Below are positions 24,440-35,162 of a stretch of 64,000 bases of DNA, piece by piece. A program made the translations under genes and the position numbers. The first letter of the stretch is position 1. Each line of letters begins with the position of its first letter. The DNA comes from Vicia villosa (Eukaryota; Streptophyta; Magnoliopsida; Fabales; Fabaceae): contig NC_081185.1 of assembly GCF_029867415.1 (NCBI RefSeq), forward strand, positions 70,999,156 through 71,063,155. The letters run 5' to 3'. The notes beneath the pieces were generated by a model. It searched no databases. It saw only the letters and a list, made by a program, of their open reading frames with translations, and had not been told where the DNA came from.

Positions 24440-26905
24440 CAACCCTGATCATAATATGATCTATTAATCGCGATGATTAATAGGTTTAATCACCATAATT
24501 AGCAGATTTAATAAAGAATTGCTAATTATTCTAATCGATTGATTCGATTATCACCATTAGCAAATTGAAGTGTTTTAATAGATTATTTTAATTGTTTTGA
24601 GAATTGAATTATTTTATTATTAATCATCGCAATCAATTGAGTTGATTAAAACGATTAATAAATTAGAGAAGGATTGTTAATTATCCTAATCGATCGATTC
24701 GATTATAACCATTAACAAATTGATTGTATTTTAAATGGATTATTTATTTTTAATCATCGTAATCTATAGGTTTGATTAAAACAATTAACGAATTGAAGAG
24801 GGATTACTAATCATAGTAACCAATTGAATCGGTTAAAACTCTTAGCAAATTAATTTGTTTTTTTTGGATTAGATTATTTGAATTGTTTTTAGGGTAATCG
24901 TAAATTGAATTTGAACACCTTAATTTTAATTGATTAAAACAATTCTAATTAAAACTAATTAATTAAATTATTTATTGAAATTCAAACCTTAATTAATCTA
25001 ATTACTAAAATTCTAATTAAAGAATTTAATTTTTTGTTTTACCCTGAAACCAATTATTATTAAGTAAGTTTAAAAGAAAAAGAAAAAAACATTATTAATA
25101 ATAAAATTCTAAAAAACCTGGCGTATGCTCCAGTGTGGTAAGCTTGTGAGTGTCCATGATGTTTCTTCAATCTTGATGCATTAGATCTGGAAAGGAGGAG
25201 ATCGTGTGGTGCAGGGTTGAGGGTGTACCATGGTCTTGCATTGATGGGCCGCGCAGGATCTGTGAGCAACATAAAACGTAAACAAAACAAAAGTGTCATG
25301 GGTAAGAATCGAACCCCAGACACTCTAGTTACCAACACGCAGTGCCCTTTCCAATTGCGCCCAACTTCATTTGCTGTTAAGAATATGATCAAAAATAAAC
25401 ATAAACAAAAACGAATAGAGATTTCAAATTCAAACTAAAACGCGCACGTGGATGCTTCGTCTTCCTCCTTGCGAATTCGTTTATCCTTCATTCCTGCACA
25501 ATCCCTATTCGTGAAACACGACCAATCAATAACAAACAATAACATGGATTAACTCAACACAACATGCCGAACACGATGGCACTCCCAGCATGGTCCAATT
25601 TCCCCTAAATCAGAAAACCCTAATCCAAAGCTTGGAACCCTAACAATGGTGGATTCCCCAACCTGCAACGAAACTCAAAATTTCCAATCCAGAAACCTTC
25701 CATACAATCATACAAACTCAAACATGTAATCAAAAGTCATTTATGAGGTATATTTTGGCATAACCGAATTTAAAATTTTCTTGACAAACAGTGACGTATG
25801 GGCGATAATCCTGAGCTTGTTGGACGTTTGTGAGGAATGAATCAGCTTCAGGGAACACCAAGGGTGCGTGTTTGATCCTCAAAAAGCTTTGAATCTTGCT
25901 GCAAGTCAGAAAACGTGTTTTATGAAGATTTTAAGAACTTGACCAGGGTCCTTCTGGCTGCAAAAAAAACCTCATTCGCCTATAAATACATTCATATATT
26001 TATATGTAAGTGAATAAATCAACAACTTGAATAAAAACCCCATGATTTGGTTGATTGATTCCTTGATTGAAGGAAGAATAGTTTTTTGTTCAAATCTTAC
26101 TATACTTGGCCAATATTGCATATTCTCTCACCAATCTCAATCTCCACGAATTTGAGTCACAAATATGATCTTTGGGTGATTGGATTTGCTTAGAAATCAA
26201 AACCAAATCAAATCTTGCATATTTCTTCAAGCCATTTTGGAAAATATTTTCCATTTGGAGATTTTATCTTAATGATATTGCTCCTGACAAAAAATAGCTT
26301 TTTGCGATCTCCTAGAAGGACCTTGAATGTTTTGGCTCATATCTCCCAATTAAACATTTCTGGCCTTGGCATGTGAGAGACAAAGTTGTAGAGAAACCAA
26401 TTTCCTTCAAAATAGGCTTTGAGTGAGAAATTTCTGATGTTCCATGTGAAAGTTATGCCTGGTCAAAGTACAGTTGACTTTTTAGACCAAAACCCTAATT
26501 TAGTAACTATGCCCTTTGTTGATTTTGAAGCTTTTCCTTGATGAATAGTGACCAACCTTTGATCAAATGATGAATGATACTTCATAATATTGATGTCAAT
26601 AAAAAATCAAGAGTTTTGACTATACTTTGACCATAGTTGACTTTTAGGTCAAACTAGTCGATTGTGGATCATCTGAGCCATTGAATGAGCAACACTTGGA
26701 GTTGAAGCTTGACTTTTGACATGGAGATAGTTTGAAACATAATGAGCCATCTGAAATCCATTGGAGACCTTGATTCATCCCTTTTCTTAGGAGAATGCAA
26801 AACCCTAGTTTAGGAGGTCCTTGATTAGGAGAATGCCTTGAGTAAACCGTTGAGCCTTGAACCCTCGAAGATGAAATGAGATGGGCAAATTTTAGGTGTA
26901 TGACA
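24440..26905 (-). repeat. Element C LTR, second part (R/U3 end), with tRNA-like block
   Basis: This part continues the C LTR after element A. Its first 600 bp stay B-like and are AT-rich with repeated taatcgattgattcgatt-type text. From about 25100 to 26905 it instead matches the element D LTR (52770-54845), for example tctgatgttccatgtgaaag and gtcaactagtcgatt-type text. A minus-strand tRNA-like block lies at 25303-25363. A candidate TATA on the minus strand (catataaatatatg) is near 25990-26005. The open frames 25060-25438 carry no recognised protein. Confidence 0.8.
25303..25363 (-). other. tRNA-like block with pol III A and B box motifs (element C LTR)
   Basis: On the minus strand GGCGCAATTGG (25351-25361) matches the A-box pattern and GGTTCGATTCT (25305-25315) the B-box, at tRNA-like spacing. 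The anticodon stem does not pair and the acceptor cannot be closed, so this is not a functional tRNA gene. The counterpart in the D LTR keeps a perfect T-arm. Confidence 0.5.
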
Positions 26906-26995
26906 GCTTCCCCTGTTCAATCTTCTTAAACCTGAAGAGTCCGATAAGCACGTCTGCCTATCGTGATCTAAAGATAGAAGATGATTGAACACTGA
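26906..26995 (-). other. PPT of element C and adjacent conserved stem-loop
   Basis: The sense polypurine tract is AGGGGAAGC (26906-26914). The arms tgttcaat (26914-26921) and attgaaca (26984-26991) pair perfectly. The stem extends to 13 of 14 pairs (tgttcaatcttctt against aagatgattgaaca). Inside is a second hairpin, cgataagca against tgcctatcg, with one mismatch. Confidence 0.75.
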
Positions 26996-27404
26996 AGTGC
27001 CCTGAAATTTGCATTTGCTGGTGCTAGCCAGGGTATTATGAGGAATAGGCTTAGAGATGCCATTTGCAGGAGATCACAACCAACGGGATGAGATTGTGAT
27101 AATAATATTTCTTTTCAGCATGAATCCCATCCTGAATTGTAAAATTAGCTTGATGCGATATTATGATGCATGTAATGTATGATGCAGTGAGCTTCTCAAA
27201 ATAAATGAGATCAATGCATGTATATGCACTATGTATGAATGAGGTATGTAATTGAATGATGCATGAATATTAGCTATGTTAGTTGAAGTATGTTAGTAAC
27301 TTTGGAAAAGAAAAATAAAACCCTTGTTTGTTACCGGTGAAGTTTTGAAAGAGATCACTGCCGAAGGACTTACGTGAGAAGAAACCCAATTGAGGAACAC
27401 TTTG

Positions 27405-27550
27405 TAAAACTCTATTGTAAAACCCTTTGCAGATCCTTATCATAAAACCCTTTTGTAAAACCCTTTGCAGATCCTTGTCGTAAAACCCTTTGTAAAACCC
27501 TTGTCGCAAAACCCTATTGTAAAACCCTATTGTAAAACCCTTTGTAAAAT
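27405..27550. repeat. Short repeats around gtaaaaccct in element C
   Basis: Nine or so copies of taaaaccct are separated by short spacers (ttt, attg, ttgtcg, tttgcagatcctt). Each contains AAACCCT, the plant telomere heptamer, but they are not in tandem heptamer register. The minus-strand frame 27279-27557 across them is an artefact. Confidence 0.75.
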
Positions 27551-27804
27551 AGTTCACTTGCTACGCCAGGTTACCTACACCAAAGTTCCTGGAAAGGACG
27601 AGAGATGTATGGACACCACTATGTGGTTGAAGCACATTAGTGACTCCGTATAACAATTTCTGATCGGGGAATATAAATCCTTATTCGTTGCCGGGAATGA
27701 TACTAATTAGCGTGAAGATTTGAAGGAGATCACTGTCGAGGGACTAACGTGATGAATAAATGTAGCTAGCAATAGCGAGAGCTCGCAGTTTGTTGTGTAG
27801 ATGA

Positions 27805-28530
27805 TAATCAGCTTGCTATAGTGCTAGCAAGCTTTTGTAGTTTGTAAATAACCCACTTACTATAGTTCTAGTAAGTCTTCGCAATTTGTGTAACCCACTT
27901 ACTATAGTTCTAGTAAGTCTTCGCAGTTGGTGTAACTCACTTACTATAGTTCTAGTAAGTCTTCGTAGTTGGTGTAATCCACTTACTATAGTTCTAGTAA
28001 GTCTTCGTAGTTATCTTAGATGAGAGAGGAATCTCTTGTTATGGTTCTAACAAGTTTACCTGCGTAAAGGAGTCACTTGCTATGGTTCTAGCAAGCTTAC
28101 CTGCACCAAAGGGATCACTTGCCATGGTTCTGACAAGCTTACCTGCACCAAAGGGATCACTTGCCATGGTTCTGACAAGCTTACCCTGCACCAATAGGGA
28201 TCACTTGCCATGGTTCTAACAAGCTTACCTACACCAATAGGGATCACTTGCCATGGTTCTGACAAGCTTACCTGCACTAATAGGGATCACTTTCCATGGT
28301 TCTGACAAGCTTACCTGCACCAATAGGGATCACTTGCCATAGTTCTGACAAGCTTACCTGCACCAATAGGGATCACTTGCCATGGTTCTGACAAGCTTAC
28401 CTGCACCAATAGGGATCACTTGCCATGGTTCTGACAAGCGTACCTACACCCAAGGAATTACCTGCCATGGTTCTGACAAGCGTACCTGTATAAAAGATTT
28501 ACTTGTTATAGTGCTAGCAAGATCACCTGT
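27805..28530. repeat. Tandem hairpin array in the element C 3' region
   Basis: About sixteen units of 40-43 bp each contain an inverted repeat of the form cttNNta-(6 nt)-taNNaag. The early units read acttactatagttctagtaa, the later units cttgccatggttctgacaag with spacer cttacctgcaccaataggga. The first copy (27810-27833) has a perfect 9-bp stem, agcttgcta and tagcaagct. One unit of the same kind occurs in element B at 34505. The minus-strand frame 28080-28277 is an artefact. Confidence 0.85.
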
Positions 28531-28919
28531 GTAAAAGATTGTTTTGTAAATGCATATGAACTATGTGTATGCATGTGATCGTGTTGTTTGTACAATGCGA
28601 TGTATGAACCGTCTGTATGTGTAATGTAAATGTCATATGTATAGATAAATGCCTATATGTGCAGGCTAGCTAGTATGTATATGCTAATGCGAATGCTAAT
28701 ATGATGATCCCCAGATTTTATCTCCTTATAACCTATTGAATTTATTTAAACCATGCAGCGACTATGCTTATGCTGACTAGTAATGCTTATGTGTAGAATG
28801 CTTTCGAGCGGAACTTCAAGTTTCAGTCTCCTTCTGGACCATTAGGTCATGAACCAATCCCTTGGTACCCTTTGTCCTTTTGAATTGTCTAGGCGTTTCG
28901 ATGTATGAGATGTGATGTT
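28531..28919. other. Element C 3' region, non-coding
   Basis: The text is rich in tatg/catg dinucleotide runs (28560-28700), as in B near 35220-35320 and D near 56220-56340. Then comes tgctttcgagcgg (28799), similar to ttccgagcggctt of B (35362). No gene is seen. The element breaks off at 28919. Confidence 0.6.
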
Positions 28920-30680
28920 TGTTAGGAGTGAATTAGTAGTATTTTCATTTGTCAAATTAACTACCTTTTGAGCTAGAAGTGAACATATCTTGTACTTTTT
29001 AAGGATTTTATAGTTAGAATTGAACTTTAGAGGTTCGATACTAATTTTAGAACAACTTGCGTCACTTTGGGTGTTATTTGTGCATATATTGAAAATAAGA
29101 AGCAAAGACGAAGAAACTGTGAATACAAGATCACACTCACAAAGATGTTTTTGATTCATGGCAAACTCAACAAGCATTCAAGCAACAAGGTACAAGCAGA
29201 AGAACTCAAAGAAAAGCAAGCTTTGGTCTCTCATAACAGAGCAGGTCGACCCACTATGCGGACAGGTCGACTCAACACAAGCAAAATAAGAGGAACTCAG
29301 AAAATCAGCAGTTAGGTCGACCTACTCCCAACACAGGTCGACCTAAAATGAAGAAATTTACATATCATTCTGCTAGGTCGACCTACACAACAACTAGGTC
29401 GACCTAATCTGTGAAAAATTCCCCAAAACGCATCTGAAGTGGATTCTGGTCGACCTACTTCCTTGACAAGTCGACCTAACTGGGAACAAATGACATCCAA
29501 AAGATATGCAGCTCTGTTAGGTCGACCCAGCCCTAAATTAGGTCGACCTATCTGATCAAAACTGACCTCCAAAGGATATGCAGCTCTGTTAGGTCGACCC
29601 AGCCCTAAATTAGGTCGACCTATCTGATCAAAACTGTCAAAATTTCTGGTTTTCTCTGCATCAACTGAAAAGCTCTCATATATATTGTCCAAGGTTCAAT
29701 TATTGAATAACAACACCAAAGACTGAAAGATACACAAAGGCTTCTCATCTTCGTTCTTCGTCATCTCCAACACAATTACACATAATCATTCTTGCGTTGA
29801 GGGTTAGTGATCGAGTTCGATAACGTCCATGGAACGGAATTGAAGATTCCTAGTGGGTGAAGATTTGTGGGGTTTTTGGTGAATAAAATCCGAGGGTTTT
29901 GTCCTCCAAGATAGGTGTTTCTTGGGGGTTTTTATCAAGAGTTTTCATCGAGGATTCGGCTGAGTGTGACGATTGAGGAACAAGGGTTCAAGCAATTCAA
30001 GACACTGCAGAAAGGAATCAAAGTGAAACTCTTGGATCACCTTGATCTTGCTCAAGATTAAGGGGGAAGAAGATTCAAAGGATCGACATAATTGGTTTAT
30101 CGTTTATCGCTTTGTTTTCTTCTTTGTATATACTACTTTCAACATTAATGGAAGATTTCCCAATTTCAATTTGGAATTGGGGGCAGACGTAGACGTAGCG
30201 AGGACGATCGACGAACTGCCTAAACAAATATCGTGTTCTTGTCGCTTTTACCTTTTAAATTTACGTTCTGTTCATATTTGGTTATAACAGCAAATTGATC
30301 AACGATTCGAGTGTTAAGATTGTGAATTAAGAACTTATATAAACATCACAATCCATCACACATTGAATCACCATCAATTTGATCATTATCACCAAGTGTT
30401 TGTGTTTTTGCTTATTTCACTATTGCTGCATTGCAAACGTCGTTCATCATATAAGAAGTTAATTGATTTTCAATAGAGCGACGTATTGATTCTATAGTGT
30501 ATTCTCTTATCGTTTATCTCAAGCTGGTTAGTGGTTTTAACACATATACAATCGTTTCAATAGTGGTTCGGAATAGACGCGAGTCGATTCAGAATCACTT
30601 CCGCTTAAAGTTCAATTAATTCCGCAAAACTGTGTAAGATCTATTCACCCCCCTCTAGATCCTAAGGCCAGCGTCTAACA
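28920..30680 (+). mobile_element. Ty1/copia (Sirevirus-like) LTR, 1761 bp, without matching TSD
   Basis: It starts tgttaggag and ends gtctaaca, so the termini form the inverted repeat TGTTAG/CTAACA. The 3' end (tctattcacccccctctaga) is typical of the U5 end of Sirevirus-type LTRs, which sets the orientation. A TATA-like catatatatt lies at 29676. The flanking 5-mers are atgtt and gaaac, so no duplication is present. No copia primer site follows and no clear PPT precedes. It is best read as a solo LTR at a rearranged junction between element C and the Athila LTR. Confidence 0.7.
29310..29645. repeat. GTCGAC palindrome array in the copia LTR
   Basis: The palindrome taggtcgaccta and near copies occur about ten times in pairs, and a 72-bp unit is duplicated (starts at 29503 and 29575). 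Earlier variants (gcaggtcgacccac, ggacaggtcgactca) are at 29240-29275. The minus-strand open frame 29312-29692 (repeated GRP) is produced by the repeats. Confidence 0.8.
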
Positions 30681-31593
30681 GAAACACACAGGCGTGGAGG
30701 CTCTGAAGAGGAGAAATCACAAAGAAGTGGGATAAAGCAAAGGTCGAGCCGCGCAAATCATGGGCGAGACGCGCCAAACCCTTTGACTTGGGTTCGCGCC
30801 GCGCCAATACGTGCCGAACCGCGACAGCTGCGTTACAAGGACAAATTGTTATAAATAGAAGCCCTAATCCTCATAAGAGGGAGATCTTTGGTGAGCGAAA
30901 TTCAGAGAGCAATCCTATTCCAGAGCAGAAGAAAACTTCCGACGGAGAATTCAACATCAATTGAAGACATTCCCTTGATGAAGATGAATCGTTCCATGAA
31001 ATCTTGTGTGTTCTTCATGGCTATGGAGAGCTAAACCCCATTGTGTTGAGTTTAAGGTAGTAGTTAACCTATGAAGATGCAATTACTTTGATTAATTCCT
31101 GTGAACAATTGTTTAAGCTTTATTATCAATGAAAAACCTTGCTTTTATTTTATATCATTGTTAAACTATCAATCGAGAGATAGGGTTTATACTTTCGCCC
31201 TAGGTTTTTACATTGACTTGTTGATTAATACTCAGAGATGAGGTTTTGAAGAAGTTTTCATAAATCATCGTTATTCATTCCCTTTATCTTAATAGTTATT
31301 CTGAGAGATCGAATATCATACCGGTAGAGGTGGTTCTAGATTGATCATTAGACATAATATCAGTTTTGAGGATGAATGAAGATAATAACTTAGATAATGT
31401 TCACATGTGGATTAATTGATTATTGTATATGAATAGGTTGATGAACCCTAGAACTCAACATATTCATTCACCATTGTTATTCAATCTTTAAGCTTTTATT
31501 CATTTAAATCTTATTTTATTAATTGCAATTCGAGATCACATAATCAAACCAATACTTTTCATGACTCATTATAAAGTAACTATAGAACGAAAG
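30681..31593 (+). repeat. Athila element E 5' LTR, main part
   Basis: GC-rich repeats around gcgccgcgccaa and gagacgcgccaa (30740-30830) precede a TATA box tataaata at 30850-30857, after which a transcript should start near 30885. The remainder is AT-rich R/U5. It stops at gaacgaaag, where element B is inserted, and continues at 48561. The GC-rich motif cgcgacgcgccaa reappears in the gag region (50380-50395). Confidence 0.75.
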
Positions 31594-34271
31594 TGTAGCA
31601 ACCTGCCCTAAAATTGAAGACTTTTAGAGTCGCCACCTATTCTGAAGGGCGAATAGAAAACCCTACGCAGTTAAGAGATCGGGGTAAGTTATTATAATCA
31701 GGTCGAGGGAAGGTGTTAGGCACCCTCGACCCTTTCCTAAAGGCTAACATTGCAAAGATAAGGGTTTATGGCAAAAGGTAAGGTTTATAGCTAATGAAAT
31801 GAAAAGGGTAAAAATTATGATTTAAAACTGAATTGAGATTTTAGGGGGGGGAGACTCGCCTTGTTATCAAGTGCCTACGTACCTCCTTATGGAGGATCAG
31901 AGTCCACGTAGTTCGGGCATCGGGTTGTACGCCTTAGGATTGAATTTGTGATTTGAAATTGTTTTAAAGGCTTTTTGAATGGCCTATTCGCAGTTTTGAA
32001 ATTGATTTGAATGGGAAAGTGTTTTTTAGGTTTGGCGTACAACCCTGATATGGCACCGTTAGATGCGGTGACCAATAGGTTTGGTCAGTATAGCTAACGG
32101 ATTGAGAGTATTGCTGATTGCTCAGATCGATAGATTGATCATCACGAGCAGCAAATTAAATGTATTTTTTTTATTTGTGTATTTTTATCTCCCGTCTAAA
32201 GCGACTGATAGCTTCGGTCGGGTCGAGGAGAGAATTAATAAGAATTAATTAAATTTATGAATTAATTAGAACAGTTTCATTTCTCGTCTAATACGACTAA
32301 TAAATTTAGTCGGTTTGAGGAGAAATTAAGCTAAGTTGTTAAAAATAATCAAACAATTTTCAGAAGTTTATTTAATTAACTAATTATCATTAACCAAAAT
32401 TTGAAGAATTAACTAGTGAATTATTAGAATAAAAATTAACAAATTTTAGTTAATTAGTTACTAATGAACTATTAAACAAAATCAAAAAAATGTTTAGTTA
32501 AATCTTACTTTTGTTTATACACAGGGGGGTGCATTTTCTCTTTAGGATAGGAAAATAGGGTGTGTTAATAGCAGACGGGCTGAGCCCATTAGGTTTGGGA
32601 TCCATTTGATTCAATGTGCGCGGGTGTATGGGGTTAGCGAGGGTTCAATGATCTAAACCGTTGGATCTTATGTGTGGTTATCTAAGGGTCTGCATGTGTT
32701 TGAATCTGAGGGCGCATGGTTAGGAAATACACACTGAATCATGTTCATTGATGCTTGCCAAGTGTCCATGGGAGGACAAGTGGCGACGATCTGAATGCCC
32801 AGGGAGGATTAACCAAAGGATCACGAAAACCTCTCTCTCATTTTTCTCTTCCCTTTCTCTCTCTAACTTCTCTTTCTCTCTCTTCGTTCTCTCCCCTCTC
32901 TTTAAACACTTACCTAGAAAAAACCCCAAAAGTAAGAACAACCACCGCACGCCACCATAAACCGCCTTCAGAACCACCGCTCTTCCCAGTTTTACGAGGA
33001 AGATTGCTACAATCTTCATCTTCCCCGTCCTCACCTTCATCAATAAAACCCCAGACCCAACGAACCCTAATCCCAGGCTATATGAACCCTAAGCCCCAAA
33101 TTCAAACCCGGATTCATCTCATATCAACATAAACATGCATCGGTCAAAAAGCCTAAGCTAAGTTTAGATTTAATTACCTTGTATTCTTGAGTTTCTGGAT
33201 CGTGTAAGCTCCAACTCCCTTCTAATCTCCGTCTCTTTTCTGTTTTCGCAGGTTGAAGATGAAAATGAAGCGGTGGCACGAAGGTTTTGTTCGCAGCGGC
33301 GCTCAAGTTTTCCCAGAATTCTTTTCGACCTCCTCTAATTTCTTTCTTCTGTTTATTTATATCCTAGGGTTCATTTTATTTTAGGTTAGATTCATTTAGG
33401 GAATTATTAGATTAGGTCTTGATTTGTTTCAGAATCGATTTGTAATTGTAATCTTCTTCTTTGATTAATAAAATCTTTATTTGATTTCAAATTGATTCCG
33501 ATTTTGTTAAGATTAGATTCAGATTTCGTTTGTGTTAATGTTTGACTGAGGATTTGATTTGTGTTATGATTTGATTTACGTTTTTTGATTGTGATTCTGG
33601 GCCTGGGTTTGTGTTTGCGGATTAGGGTTAGTGGTGGAAACGGTGGAAAGAAGCTGCCGCCGCTGCTAGCTTGGGGGACGGCTAGGGTTTGCGTGAAGAG
33701 GAAGATGAACAAGGCGGGTCCTCCTGACCCGGTTTACCACTTGACCCATGCGCCTGGCCTAATCCACTTAGTCTTGTTTGTTTTTTCCTTAAGCCCATAC
33801 AACAACAACAAAGAAACAAACCCCAATTTTCGCTTAATCAGTTAATTAGCAATAAACTAACTAATTAATAAAACCAAATGATAATATTAATTAATAATAA
33901 TACTTAAGATAATTCTAAAATTATCTAAAATACTAATATTAATTAATAATACTAATAATCTTAATAGTTAGTATGATAATAAAAATGATTTAACGAAACA
34001 TTTGGGCCTATTGGGCTTCAACTTTGTCTATTTCTAAAAAACACACCTCTCTATATTTTTTTCTAAGAAGCAAGAAAATAAAATAAAATGAATGGGCCAA
34101 GAGCTAATTGGATTTAAAGATTTCGCTATTTACACCCTTACCAATTTACACAAGAGTTTTATAGGAGAGCGGGTTTAATAATAGATATATCAAACCCTAT
34201 GGCTCCTAATTTTTAACTCCCTTAATAAATTGAAAATGAGAATCATATCGGGTAAATTTTGGGGTATGACA
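31594..34271 (-). repeat. Element B 3' LTR (left copy)
   Basis: It begins tgtagcaacctgcccta and ends ggggtatgaca. A minus-strand TATA box (tataaata, 33354-33361) predicts an RNA start near 33325. Downstream on the sense strand are GA-rich text and a CT-rich plus-strand run (32825-32905). The open frames at 32720-33132 on either strand recur in the other LTR and show only low-complexity sequence. Confidence 0.95.
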
Positions 34272-34360
34272 GCTGCCCCTATTTAATTATCTTAGATTGA
34301 ACAGCGTGAGAATACGCAGGTCTCACGCTTTTTCAGATCGAAGAGTTATTAAATAATGGA
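34272..34360 (-). other. PPT of element B and adjacent conserved stem-loop
   Basis: The sense polypurine tract is AGGGGCAGC (34272-34280). The arms tatttaat (34280-34287) and attaaata (34348-34355) pair perfectly. Inside is a perfect 8-bp hairpin, gcgtgaga (34304-34311) with tctcacgc (34321-34328). Confidence 0.8.
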
Positions 34361-34594
34361 AGACCCCTAAATTTACCTCGTGCTTGAGTGTGAGCGAGAT
34401 GATCGTCCTGCTAAAGCCTGAGTCTTATATAGCGAGGACTTTCCGTCAGTTGTGGTTAGCTTACCGTGTTGCTAGTAAACTTTCGTAGTTTGTGGACCCC
34501 AATAGGATTGCTTGCTACAGTTCTAGCAAGTTTGCCTGCACCAATAGGGTTATTTGCGAGGGTTATGATTTGGATTGATGTTGAAGGAGCCATT

Positions 34595-35162
34595 ATCACT
34601 GCCACGGGACTAACGTGATAAGACGCAACGCGAGGGTTACGATTTAGTTTGAAATGCCATTATCACTGCCGTGATAAGACGTAACGCGAGGGTTACGATT
34701 TGGTTTGAAATGCCATTATCACTGCCGTGATAAGACGTAACGCGAGGGTTACGATATGGTTTGAAATGCCATTATCACTACCGTGATAAGACGTAACGCG
34801 AGGGTTACGATTTAGTTTGAAATTGCCATTATCACTGCCGTGATAAGACGTAACGCGAGGGTTACGATTTAGTTTGAAATTGCCATTATCACTGCCGTGA
34901 TAAGACGTAACGCGAGGGTTACGATTTAGTTTGAAATGCCATTATCACTGCCGTGATAAGACGTAACGCGAGGGTTACAATTTAGTTTGAAATTGCCATT
35001 ATCACTACCGTGATAAGACGTAACGCGAGGGTTACGATTTAGTTTGAAATGCCATTATCACTGCCGTGATAAGACGTAACGCGATGGTTACGATTTAGTT
35101 TGAAATGCCATTATCACTGCCGTGATAAGACGTAACGCGAGGGTTACGATTTAGTTCGAAAT
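34595..35162. repeat. Tandem repeat of 56-57 bp in the element B 3' region, about ten units
   Basis: The unit runs gccattatcactgccgtgat, then aagacgtaacgcgagggtta, then cgatttagtttgaaat. Each holds two short inverted repeats: tatcac-tgcc-gtgata and gtaac-gcgagg-gttac. The first unit is longer (actgccacgggactaacgtg), and this longer form is also found twice in element C (27355 and 27737). The array looks amplified from a deleted version of a shared sequence. Confidence 0.9.

Larger units (their letters stand above)
8355..28919 (-). mobile_element. Ogre/Tat-like element C: 3' LTR plus 3' untranslated region, truncated
   Basis: The LTR starts tgtagcaacctgccct at 8355, after the 5-bp flank caaag, and ends gtgtatgaca at 26905. 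It is interrupted by element A. On the element's sense (minus) strand this is the 3' LTR: the polypurine tract AGGGGAAGC abuts it at 26906-26914. Beyond the PPT lie 2 kb of non-coding sequence with tandem arrays. The expected integrase end is not reached, because at 28920 a copia LTR begins. The rest of C, if present, lies beyond the copia and Athila insertions and outside the window. Confidence 0.8.

Noticed and set aside
25303..25363. Functional tRNA gene
   Set aside because: Only A and B box patterns are present; the anticodon and acceptor stems do not form.
28080..28480. CRISPR-like array of regular repeats
   Set aside because: Units are contiguous tandem repeats with no diverse spacers, in plant retroelement DNA, and no cas genes are present. 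The same applies to 34595-35162 and 55280-56095.
29312..29692. 126-aa frame with repeated GRP motifs as a gene
   Set aside because: It is read from the GTCGAC palindrome array of the copia LTR and contains no independent protein signal.
32720..33132. Charged or Ser-rich frames (107 and 125 aa), repeated at 47004-47416, as host genes
   Set aside because: They lie inside both LTRs of element B over a CT-rich run, so they are low-complexity by-products.
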